Assembly: GCF_026262505.1 (NCBI RefSeq)
Contig: NC_067203.1
Coordinates: 12,028,001 to 12,092,000 of the forward strand
From: Trichomonas vaginalis G3
Lineage: Eukaryota > Parabasalia > Trichomonadida > Trichomonadidae
Direction of reading: 5' to 3'
DNA: 64,000 nucleotides
The translations under genes were made by a program, and so were the position numbers. Below, in pieces: positions 1 to 8,736 of the stretch (position 1 is its first letter; every line of letters begins with the position of its first letter). The notes under the pieces were generated by a model. It was not told where the DNA came from. It did not search any database and worked only from the letters and a program-made list of their open reading frames with translations.

Positions 1-340
1 ATTTAATTCCATATTCTTTGTAAAATAGGAAATTTAAAATACTTTTGAAATCTTCGATCTCATTGACATGATAATCATCAGATATCAGTTTTGCAAGATA
101 CAAATATGACTTTGTATAGCGATTATTATAGTAAATGATATCTAAAATATCTTTTATAATATCTTGAGGACGATATTTCTTTGAATCAATCAATTCTTTT
201 TTGATCATTTTGTAAATCTTATTTAATTCTTCTTCATTTTCGGTTTTTAGCTGATACAATGTAATATATGTATCGATGTCGTATTTACAGATACTTAGTA
301 ATTCACTGTATTTATTTGGATGAACGTCTTGATCAGACAT
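1..340 (-). CDS. Ankyrin-repeat family protein, N-terminal part (DUF3447 type)
   Basis: Reading from the ATG at 340 towards base 1 gives 113 uninterrupted codons that run off the window. The protein begins MSDQDVHPNKYSELLSICKY and continues with charged helices including LKTENEEEL and KYRPQDIIKDIL. This is the hallmark N-terminal region of the very large trichomonad DUF3447/ankyrin family, in which tens of ankyrin repeats normally follow; those would lie left of the window. The family is thought to mediate protein-protein contacts in the cytoplasm; no specific partner can be named. No Inr motif is obvious just upstream. Family call is confident from the start sequence; whether the full gene is intact cannot be seen. 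Confidence 0.85.
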   Translation of the reverse strand, partial: MSDQDVHPNKYSELLSICKYDIDTYITLYQLKTENEEELNKIYKMIKKELIDSKKYRPQDIIKDILDIIYYNNRYTKSYLYLAKLISDDYHVNEIEDFKSILNFLFYKEYGIK

Positions 341-720
341 TAAAAAATTATGGAAAATAAATGCTATGTTATACATTTGGAAAACAATTACCACAACAAT
401 TTCGGATATAATTTATGAATTTTGATTGTTCTCATAGAAATGAAATTCAAATATCGAAAACAGAAGCTTATATTAAACAAGCATATCATGTTTCTTTTTA
501 TCGAAATGAGTTGAGTAAAGTTTTGAAGTGAATAATGTGAAGATATAAACTTACCAAGACTCTTATTTCAAAAAATCGAAGAAAAAAAGTAGGTGAGAAA
601 TTGCTATGACACACTTTTTCTTGTCTTCCACACGTTTTTCGCGAAACTGAACTCTTTTTTAAAAAGATCCGCAATCTATGTTTCTAATTGTATTTTTCAA
701 TTATGGCTATTTGTGCTGTT
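341..720. other. Intergenic, no gene seen
   Basis: AT-rich spacer between the divergent ankyrin gene start and the first repeat of the palindrome. No ORF of note, RNA gene or repeat recognised. Confidence 0.5.
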
Positions 721-2268
721 GTAAACAGAAATTCATCAAAAGTGACACCTCAGAAAAGCTAAAATATTGAATTTTTGGAACTTTTGATAGAGCACGTTTT
801 TAAATATTAATTAAAGTAAATGTATATTTTGTAAAGATTCTTTTTAATAAAAAAATAAAATTTTGAAGAAGAACACAAAATCTTCTGAAAAATAATATCA
901 CATAAACTCATATTATTTTCTAATATATAACTATTTTATATAAAAATCAAATTCAATGATCTTAAAAGCGAAGGATAAACCTCAAAATTTACGAATATAA
1001 TGAGTGGGAATATAATGCTTATCTATCATAAAACCATATGAAATATCAATTTTTGCTTTACGCCTAATTTTTGACGACAATTAGCAAAAAATGTTAAATG
1101 TTAACACTCAGTCCATTTGAATATGAAAAATAAAATTGACTTTGATTAAATGTTTTTATTTATCATGCAATTCTTCTTGCGACCAAAGATTTGAATAAAA
1201 GTTCAAAAAATAAGATAGCTTAAAAAATAATATACGGTAGTGTTTACTAATAGATGAATAGTATATAAATTCTATTAAAATGGATTTGATCCAAAAAAAT
1301 ATAAAACCAAAAATAATTGTTATAATTTAAATGAAGAAGTAATTTAAAAGAGGATGTTTTATTGTCGTCTGGAAAAAGTGACAAAATTATTATTGTCGTC
1401 TAAAAAGGTGACAAATTATTATCGTCGTCTGGAAAAGTGACAAAATTATTATTGTCGTCTAAAAAATAGATTTTTCAAGCATGTTTCGGTACCTAAATAA
1501 AGGAAGAACATCAATTCCATCTATGTATATAGTATGCAAACACGCATGATATATGGAGTAGCTCTTTATCTGGCTAAAAATCCTATTATTTGAAAATTCG
1601 CATTGTCGTCTAAAACCGCCAGACGACAATAATAATACCCCAATTTAAAACGATTTTATTTATGATCAAATTTTATATATTTTTTTGGATCAAATCCATT
1701 TTAATAGAATTTATATACTATTCATCTATTAGTAAACACTACCGTATATTATTTTTTAAGCTATCTTATTTTTTGAACTTTTATTCAAATCTTTGGTCGC
1801 AAGAAGAATTGCATGATAAATAAAAACATTTAATCAAAGTCAATTTTATTTTTCATATTCAAATGGACTGAGTGTTAACATTTAACATTTTTTGCTAATT
1901 GTCGTCAAAAATTAGGCGTAAAGCAAAAATTGATATTTCATATGGTTTTATGATAGATAAGCATTATATTCCCACTCATTATATTCGTAAATTTTGAGGT
2001 TTATCCTTCGCTTTTAAGATCATTGAATTTGATTTTTATATAAAATAGTTATATATTAGAAAATAATATGAGTTTATGTGATATTATTTTTCAGAAGATT
2101 TCATTCTATATGCCTATGAAAAGTACTCTCAAAACTAACTTTTTCCTAATTATAATTAAATCTAGAATATTGTATTATGCTTAGTATTATTTCATTTTTC
2201 TCATTCAATTTAGAATTTACAAATGTCAAAAAATTGAGAGCTGTCACTTTTGATGAATTTCTGTTTAT
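721..2268. repeat. Fold-back element with long near-perfect inverted arms
   Basis: A giant palindrome. The inner arms 878-1303 and 1676-2101 (about 425 bp each) read as reverse complements with no difference that I could see by eye. A separate outer pair of about 26 bp, 721-746 and 2243-2268 (core AAATTCATCAAAAGTGACA), is also inverted, but the DNA between outer and inner pairs (747-877 and 2102-2242) is not. The loop carries a small insertion described separately. No transposase ORF is present, so this is a non-autonomous fold-back or snap-back structure; its family is not recognised. Near-identity of the arms implies recent formation or arm-to-arm gene conversion. Confidence 0.8.
1350..1641. 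mobile_element. Small Mutator-like (MULE/MITE) insertion, 292 bp
   Basis: The element is flanked by a perfect 9-bp direct repeat AATTTAAAA (1341-1349 and 1642-1650), the size typical of Mutator-like elements. Its ends are imperfect inverted repeats sharing the core ATTGTCGTCTGG (left near 1361-1372, right near 1615-1629 in inverted form). The left half has three to four copies of a roughly 30-bp subrepeat with TTGTCGTCT and AAAGTGACAAAA. It lies in the loop of the surrounding palindrome and has no coding capacity. A matching unoccupied copy of the insertion site lies at 2272-2345, which supports both ends and the 9-bp duplication directly. The assignment to Mutator-like rests on duplication size and subrepeated ends. 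Confidence 0.75.
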
Positions 2269-2271
2269 TAC

Positions 2272-2345
2272 AATATAAAACCAAAAATAATTGTTATAAT
2301 TTAAATGAAGAAGTAATTTAAAACGATTTTATTTATGATCAAATT
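2272..2345 (+). repeat. Direct duplicate of palindrome loop, lacking the small insertion
   Basis: These 74 bases match 1299-1349 joined to 1651 onward, with no insertion and a single AATTTAAAA. It is therefore a pre-insertion copy of the loop. How the copy came to lie just beyond the palindrome is unclear; gene conversion or local rearrangement are both possible. Confidence 0.7.
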
Positions 2346-3006
2346 GAGAGCCTAAAAAGCAGGATTATGGTAGCTGGTGCTGGGGGCGGTTGCTGTAATC
2401 ATGCAGGCGGTGCTAACGCTGGATATGGGGGAGAATTTGCAGGTGAAGATGGCGTATTTACGATAAATGGTCCTTGTCTAGAGTCGACTTGCGATAATCA
2501 AATTCAAGGAAATTGCTATAATACTATTCCAACAGGGGAAAGTCAGACTAAGTAGTGGGATTGATTCTTACACTGGTTATAAAACCGGGAAATTCGGAAT
2601 AGGAGGCTATGTACGAGAAAGGTGGGAAAGGCCTCCAGGCGGAGCTGGTTACTATGGTGGCGGAAGTGGGGCTGATTCAGAATGTACTATAACATGTGGT
2701 GCTGGTGGATCTTCCTTTGTATCAGGGATGCCTGGATGTAATGCGATTAATCAATCATCCTCTAGCTTCGATAATATATTGCATACAAACCAGCCTATCC
2801 ATTACTCTGGATATCAATTCACTGATGCTATCATGCTTAATGGAAGTAATTCAGAAATTCCACGACCAGAGAACCTCTTCTTTTATGATGGTGCATATCA
2901 AATAACTATTCTAAGCGAATTTATATCTTTCCTCAGAACATGTCGTGTATCTTTCATATCTTCGCAGACATTCTTTCTAACTTTCATTGTTTTTATTCAA
3001 ACTTGA
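2343..3006 (+). pseudogene. Glycine-rich surface-protein pseudogene (PF12810-like)
   Basis: Readable pieces include SLKSRIMVAGAGGG near 2350, GGYYGGG-type glycine runs near 2640, GAGGSSFVSGMPGCNAIN near 2700-2755, QPIHYSGYQF near 2790 and GDGAYQITIL-like text near 2890, in the order seen in trichomonad glycine-rich proteins with an ALK-like glycine-rich domain. The opening half of the gene is missing at the palindrome boundary and the remaining part changes frame at least once around 2545-2560, so it cannot make the family's normal product. The end, from about 2900, reads into a hydrophobic tail and stop at 3004-3006. Role of intact relatives is unproven; they look like surface or secreted proteins. 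Confidence 0.75.
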
Positions 3007-3406
3007 ATAAAAAGCCATTCTTTGTATCGTTGGTTTGGTTAAACTCGTGTTTTATAGGCGTTAAAAAAATTAAATTCATATTTGAAATTTTTCGAGAATT
3101 CTAGATATCTTTAATATATTTAACGAAATAAATAAAATTTAAAGATATTGGCCAATAGTTAAAAATTTTTTTAGAAATCGATATTTCTCAATTATAGACT
3201 TAGAACTATATAAGATTTTTGAATCATAACGTCTATGGTCATTATTTATGAGGAATGAGCGATGTCTCCATTTGTTTCTTGTGAAATCCCATCCAATCAT
3301 GACTTAAGCTTATAATTTTGTCGAACAATATTAATTTTTCTTGATCAAGTTTGCTGTCTATAATTACATATCATGTCCTTTAAGCATGGCTATATGAAAA
3401 AAAAAA
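3007..3406. other. Intergenic, no gene seen
   Basis: AT-rich spacer between the glycine-rich pseudogene and the ankyrin gene. Nothing recognised except the initiator motif at its end. Confidence 0.5.
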
Positions 3407-3412
3407 TCACTT
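3407..3412 (+). promoter_or_regulatory. Inr-like initiator (TCACTT)
   Basis: TCACTT fits the trichomonad initiator TCA+1Y(T/A). The predicted transcription start A at 3409 is 26 bases before the ATG at 3435, a slightly long but plausible leader. It supports the ATG at 3435 rather than an upstream start. Confidence 0.5.
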
Positions 3413-3434
3413 GAAAAAAAAAGGCCAAAAAAAA

Positions 3435-4250
3435 ATGTTGAACGAATTTCAAATAGAACTTATTAAATGCATAGAATCTGGATCACTTGAAGGTGTTAAA
3501 AAGCTTGTTCTTGGTAAATTTGATATTGATAAGCCATTGATTCCAAATTTAGAAATTCCAGTTAAGATTCCTTCACAGCGTATCCCATTTCCTTTTGTTC
3601 GTGGTCCAACACCATTGGTCTTTTCTATTCTTTACCAAAGAACAGATATATTTAAATACTTTCTTATAGAGAAGAATGCTAGTTTAGATGTAAAGGTGAA
3701 TGGACTTTATCCAATTCATTACGCATGCGCAGTTGGTAAATTAGATATTATGCAAATTATACTAGGAACTGAAAAAGGCCGTTCTCAAGTTAACCTACCG
3801 AATGACTATTTCTATACTCCTCTTCACTTAGCCGCTGCAAATTCTAATCTCCAAGTAGTACTTTTACTTCTTTCTTATGGATCTCAAGTTAATCTGAGCG
3901 CATCCACTCAAAAGCCCGAGACAAAGAATAGCCCACTTCACGTTGCCATGTGCAACACTGATACTCAAGTAGTGGAAGCCCTTCTTTCAAAAGGAGCCGA
4001 TCTAAATGCACTAAATGCTGAAAATGAGACTCCAATGAAAACCGCTGAGTTCTTCCATAATGAGCAAATGGTTAAATTCTTACAGAATTATCAGAATGGC
4101 ACTACTACAATTAGATCATTCGAAATATTATGTAAAGAGTACTTAGACGAAAACACAGAGAGTAACGAATCCGAGAAAATTAAGCAAATGGCGGAACAAA
4201 TTCGTATACTTAAGTCTAAGATAGAAAATCTAGAAGCAATGAAGCAATAA
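3435..4250 (+). CDS. Ankyrin-repeat protein, 271 aa
   Basis: Starts at the ATG giving MLNEFQIELIKCIES. Four or five ankyrin repeats follow from about residue 60 to 225, with the typical TPLH/PLHVA and LLLSYGSQVN signatures (for example YTPLHLAAANSNLQVV and SPLHVAMCNTDTQVVEALL). The last 35 residues are charged with heptad spacing (KIKQMAEQIRILKSKIENL), a likely short coiled coil for dimerisation. This compact form lacks the DUF3447 head of the partial gene at base 340. Expected role is cytoplasmic protein-protein scaffolding; no enzyme domain is present. An Inr motif lies 26 bases upstream. Confidence 0.85.
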   Translation: MLNEFQIELIKCIESGSLEGVKKLVLGKFDIDKPLIPNLEIPVKIPSQRIPFPFVRGPTPLVFSILYQRTDIFKYFLIEKNASLDVKVNGLYPIHYACAVGKLDIMQIILGTEKGRSQVNLPNDYFYTPLHLAAANSNLQVVLLLLSYGSQVNLSASTQKPETKNSPLHVAMCNTDTQVVEALLSKGADLNALNAENETPMKTAEFFHNEQMVKFLQNYQNGTTTIRSFEILCKEYLDENTESNESEKIKQMAEQIRILKSKIENLEAMKQ

Positions 4251-4560
4251 TTTACTTAGAAAAGCTCAAAATCAATAAAAACCTACTCGTATACACTTAC
4301 AATCTATTTTAGTTTCTACTATACTAATTCTTTACATTGATTTTTTTCAAATAATATTTCCTTGAAATTGAGATTTATCTTTTTACTGATTTATTAAATT
4401 CTGGTTGTAATTATTGAAGATCTTTATAGTTTTAGATAAATCATAAAGTATTCTTGGAAATTTCGAAATAAATATTCCTGTCTTATGAATGTAAGAACAA
4501 TAACTTAGCCTTAAATGAAGTTTATATAAACACCTTTTATAATAAAATCATACAAACATT

Positions 4561-6606
4561 TTAAAAATCATTGTCAGATGAATCTGACTTCTCCTTAATT
4601 TCCTCAGATTGCATTACTTCGTCTTCGGAATCAGCAATTTCATCAGGTACAGGAGAATTGCTATTACTAGCATTTCCAGGAGGATCTAAAGTTTGTGTTG
4701 CAGAAATAACAATATTTTCATCTGAATCAACTGATTCGAAATCAGAATGGATGGTTCCACTCTTTCTTAGCTGGCTTTCTGTATTCTTTGGCTTTTCTTC
4801 TTCCTTGTTACTCTTCTCCTTTTCTTCCTTATCGCTAGATTTCTCTTTATCACTTGTTTTCTGTTCTTTTTCGCTTTCTTTGGCCTTTTTACTTTCTTTT
4901 TCATTGAGTTTTTCTGAATCACTTGATTTCTTATTTTTAGCTTCTGGTTTTTTATCTTTACTGCTAGATGACTCTTTTTCATCTTCTTTTGTATCTTTTT
5001 CTGGTGGATTTGAGTCTTCATTATCTTTCTCTGATGCATTTGTTGCTTTTCCGCTATTTTTGAGTTCATCTGTTTGTTGCATTGTTGAATTCTTTGAAGA
5101 TTCTGGTTCGAACACTTGAACATGAAGTTTCTCATTTTGGTTTTCTTTAAGTTTTGCAATCTTTGCATCTTCTTCTGCAATTTTCTTCTTGTAATCTGAA
5201 ACAGCTCTTGAGAGAACACCATGTTTTCTTTTGAGCAATTTGCATTCATCTTTGAGTTCATGAACTTCTTTCTTAACTTCAGCTTGTTCATCAACTGCTG
5301 CTTTATGTCTTTCTTCGATTTCTGAAACAGTAATAGCTTTACAGAACTCAGCAACTTGCGCAAGTGTAATAGGATCTTCGATGTTAACTTTGAGAAGTAA
5401 ATTAAATTTATCGTTGATAACTGTTTTTTGAGCAGTAACTTCTGTTTTTGTTGTAAGCATTTCGTTTAACTCATCAAGAACTCGTTTGTTCTGTGTTCTA
5501 ATATCTTCTTCACTTTGTTTCTTATCTCCATTTTCTTGTAATAATGCTTTGTAAGTGAAATCGAGTGAAATCTTTTCTTTTTCCATTTCCTGTATTTTTG
5601 ACTTATTTTCGACTTCGAAATCAATTGTTTTCATTCCTTCTGCATGAACCTGTTCAATTGCATCATATAGTTTCTCTCTCTCTTCTGTTAACTCTGTAAT
5701 TTCTTTTTGTTTCTCTGGAATTTGTCTCAAAATCTGTTCAAGTTCTTCGATTTGAGCCAAAATGTTGTTTTTCTCTGTATCATCTTCAATTATGTGATCT
5801 CTCATCTTCTCATTTAGAGAAGTAAAGTCATCAACAAGGCGTCCATGTCTCCTTTGGAAATCTTTGTATTGTTCGTTTAAAATCGAAATTTGGGCATTAC
5901 GATCGCTTAATTGTTCTCTAAGTTCTGTAATACTCATTTCTGTAAGAACAGGGAATGCTATTTCAGAATATGCTTGTAAGGCTTCAATATTATTGTTTGT
6001 TAATAAGCAATATACAGTAGTTAATAAGTTATGAATCTGAGGATCATTTTCTTTGTTAATTAGATCTTTTGTACATTTAACAGCTTTACCAAATGTAATG
6101 TTATTGATTTGAGGCTTCTTTTTCACTGGAACTACGTGATGATTGAAAGGTTCACTTTCAGGAACTTTTCTTTCTTCGAGCAATTTCTTGTATTTGTCTT
6201 TTTTATGCAAAAGTCGTTGTGTTTCATTCATTGTATTTTGAATTCGAGTTAATAACGTTTCAACTTGATGACGGAGTGTAACAATTCGTTTGTTTCCTGC
6301 CTGATATGAGTTAAATGCTCCATAAACAGGAGCTGTAAACTCTTTATGCTTTGGACTTTTCACAGTTGGCTTAGTAATTTGTGATTCTGGAGCTATAACA
6401 AAACCAAGTACTGCTTTTCTTGAATTTTCTTCTGCAACTTCTAAGCATGTTTGTAATTTATCAATAGAAACACGTAAATTTAATAATCTAATATTTCTCA
6501 TGTCATACTCGTCGCACATCTCAAGAACAAGGGTCTCTAGTTCTTCTCGCTGTAGTTCTTTTAATCGGCGTCCATTTTCTGATATGTGCTTCCATGGTTC
6601 ATCCAT
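4561..6606 (-). CDS. Long coiled-coil protein with Lys/Glu/Ser-rich tail, 681 aa
   Basis: Start is the ATG at 6606 (MDEPWKHISENGRR). Residues about 15-60, 110-150 and 215-500 are rich in Leu/Glu/Lys with long stretches compatible with coiled coil. Residues about 510-625 are low complexity, with repeated SEKEKKS/KEDKE-type motifs, followed by an acidic Ser-rich end finishing in SDNDF. No catalytic motif is visible. The architecture suggests a cytoskeletal or axonemal/structural protein, but I do not recognise a specific family. The low-complexity tail produces long open frames on the opposite strand that I regard as shadows. Diverges from nothing close; the next gene, at 7146-7949, lies in the same direction. 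Confidence 0.8.
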   Translation of the reverse strand: MDEPWKHISENGRRLKELQREELETLVLEMCDEYDMRNIRLLNLRVSIDKLQTCLEVAEENSRKAVLGFVIAPESQITKPTVKSPKHKEFTAPVYGAFNSYQAGNKRIVTLRHQVETLLTRIQNTMNETQRLLHKKDKYKKLLEERKVPESEPFNHHVVPVKKKPQINNITFGKAVKCTKDLINKENDPQIHNLLTTVYCLLTNNNIEALQAYSEIAFPVLTEMSITELREQLSDRNAQISILNEQYKDFQRRHGRLVDDFTSLNEKMRDHIIEDDTEKNNILAQIEELEQILRQIPEKQKEITELTEEREKLYDAIEQVHAEGMKTIDFEVENKSKIQEMEKEKISLDFTYKALLQENGDKKQSEEDIRTQNKRVLDELNEMLTTKTEVTAQKTVINDKFNLLLKVNIEDPITLAQVAEFCKAITVSEIEERHKAAVDEQAEVKKEVHELKDECKLLKRKHGVLSRAVSDYKKKIAEEDAKIAKLKENQNEKLHVQVFEPESSKNSTMQQTDELKNSGKATNASEKDNEDSNPPEKDTKEDEKESSSSKDKKPEAKNKKSSDSEKLNEKESKKAKESEKEQKTSDKEKSSDKEEKEKSNKEEEKPKNTESQLRKSGTIHSDFESVDSDENIVISATQTLDPPGNASNSNSPVPDEIADSEDEVMQSEEIKEKSDSSDNDF

Positions 6607-7145
6607 AAATTCAAGATTTTAATAATTTCAAAACGTCTTTTTTTTTCCTCATCTCTATTGCGAATCCAATATGAATATATAAGATTTCAGTGTTATGATC
6701 ATATACCAAGCAATGTAAGGCAAATATGCTTGAATATGAATGCGTGCAAACTAATAATATCTTGGCAAAAAATATTATTTCGATTAACATATAATAATAA
6801 AGTCATTATGGGTGTATTTCAAAATTCAAGTATAATTTAAGGAGTATGATATTTTGTGAATAGTTAGTTATGGTCATAATGTATCTTATAATGACGAAAT
6901 TAAAATAATTATTGCAGAGACTGATATGATCTTTCAAAAATAGATTGTTAAGTACTATCATTAAAAGGTAATTGTGTTACATTCTATCTTTTGATGTAAT
7001 TTTTAAAATATCTTGAGAATAAATTGAAATAAGAATAAAAAAAGAGTTAAAATGTGTTTTATTGAGATTGTTATATAATTAAGAGTTCCATTTTCAATGA
7101 GAGAAAAAAAAAATATTAACAATCAAAAAAAAGTCTTTATTTGAC
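6607..7145. other. Intergenic, no gene seen
   Basis: AT-rich spacer between two same-strand genes. No RNA gene, repeat or convincing promoter motif recognised. Confidence 0.5.
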
Positions 7146-7949
7146 TCAAAGGAATTGAGAAGATTCACCGCGTGGGACTGGTTTCGAGAATGGTTTGATC
7201 ATCTTCATTGCAAGGAATGTTAATTGAGTTAATTGGCCGGACAAGAGACCCAAGTTAGCTTCTTCTATAGATGAGATATCTGCATCAGTCTCATATGTAT
7301 TTCTAAACCAAATTCCGATCTCATTTGCCTTGCGAACGAAATCTTCATCAAATTCGACTTCTTTATTCTTTATTTTCTGGAGATGGCACTCGATTAAGTC
7401 GAGATTGCGCTCGAGTTCTTTGTATGCTGATATTGTAAACTCAATTGACTTCTTTACGTCGCCACCAGATTGAAGTTCGGAAATGCAAATGTGTTCTGGG
7501 TTTTCAGTGCGATAGCTGTACTTGCATTCCTTCCATTTCTGATCTTCTTGGGCAAACAATTTAATAGGATGCTCGTCTTCACCAGTAAATTTGATTCTGC
7601 ACAAAACAGGGTAAAAAATATTTAATTCTGCAGTAATTAAGTCCAATTCCTTGTCAGGGATATTGCCTATCCAGTAAAATCCAAGAGCTTTCTCTGATTT
7701 GTGAATATCAAGTTCGTATTTATCAAGTTCTTCATAAGCAGCGCGATTTACAACGATTTTCCCATTGTCGTTCTTGATGGCTAGCTGAAATGTGGAAATA
7801 ACTTCGATTTTATCAGCATCTTCAATGCCATATAAAGCGCCTGCGAAATATGAAATATCTGGGAATTCCTTCATGTTAATATATTTTGTTAATGTGCAAT
7901 GCTGTGACATTTGAAGAGCTGCCTGTGGGTGAAGATATAATTTCCTCAT
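7146..7949 (-). CDS. MPN (JAB1/Mov34-type) domain protein, probably CSN6/eIF3f-like, 267 aa
   Basis: Starts MRKLYLHPQAALQMSQH. Residues 3-150 follow the MPN fold: an early LHPQAALQMS helix, then GALYGIEDADKIEVISTFQL, then GFYWIGNIPDKELDL and VLCRIKF. The metal-binding JAMM signature (HxH followed by D) is absent, so this is an MPN-minus, non-catalytic subunit of the type found in COP9 signalosome CSN6, proteasome Rpn8 or eIF3f/h. The C-terminal part (about 170-267) is helical and ends GLLSGQLTQLTFLAMKM, the kind of helix used for bundling in those complexes. Which complex it serves cannot be settled without alignment; CSN6 is my favoured guess. Confidence 0.65.
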   Translation of the reverse strand: MRKLYLHPQAALQMSQHCTLTKYINMKEFPDISYFAGALYGIEDADKIEVISTFQLAIKNDNGKIVVNRAAYEELDKYELDIHKSEKALGFYWIGNIPDKELDLITAELNIFYPVLCRIKFTGEDEHPIKLFAQEDQKWKECKYSYRTENPEHICISELQSGGDVKKSIEFTISAYKELERNLDLIECHLQKIKNKEVEFDEDFVRKANEIGIWFRNTYETDADISSIEEANLGLLSGQLTQLTFLAMKMIKPFSKPVPRGESSQFL

Positions 7950-8736
7950 TCTAATTAATTGATGTCACTTTTCTGAAAATTATGCCAAAAATTTCGACGT
8001 CAGGAAATTTGACATCATAATTATGGAAAATTTGTACGAATGCGTTTCCCTTCCACTGTGATAATATTTATGAACAGATTTTTTGAGAATGAGCTGAAAC
8101 TCAAAAATAAATGTTGGAAAACTAAAAATATGATCGACATATCTCAAAGTACTAACTATATGTATTCGTTAGTTGAACAAATTTCTATGATCATGCTTGA
8201 ACAAGTTTAACTTATAGTCCGAATCATTGATAACAATATTTGTTTTATTTATTTGTTGCTTTTTCATATCTTATTCCTCTCTCCTTATGACTGTTCCGTT
8301 TCATATAGTCAATAGTTCTTTTCATCATGTAATCTTAGAAAAGATAAGGAAATATATAAATTTAATGTTTTTTAAGAGTCTGTTATCAATGAAGAATTAA
8401 ATCAGCAAGGGTGGCTCTTCATCATTCAATGTTTATTGAAAAACTGAAATATTTATATATATAATGAAGATTTCCGCTATATTAGAGTGTTTTTTAAGGT
8501 AAAAAGGTATAAATTGAGGTAGCCATGTTTATTGCAAAATGATACATAGATTGTTACAACTTCATTCATATTTTATAGAAAGCATTTGATAAAAATCATA
8601 TAAAAGATAGTGTGTCAAGCAATAATTTGCTCTGAAATCACGATATATTGTGATGTGCGTTCAAAATAGAATGTGCAAGTATTGATATTATCTTTATTTA
8701 TCAAGTTCAAAATTAAAAAGTGACAATAAATTTAAT
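7950..8736. other. Intergenic, no gene seen
   Basis: Nearly 800 bases between two divergent genes. AT-rich, no ORF, RNA gene or repeat recognised. Confidence 0.5.

Noticed and set aside
4571-5119. Long Ser/Phe-rich frame opposite the coiled-coil gene
   Set aside because: Mirror of the Lys/Glu-rich tail of the real gene; no independent support.
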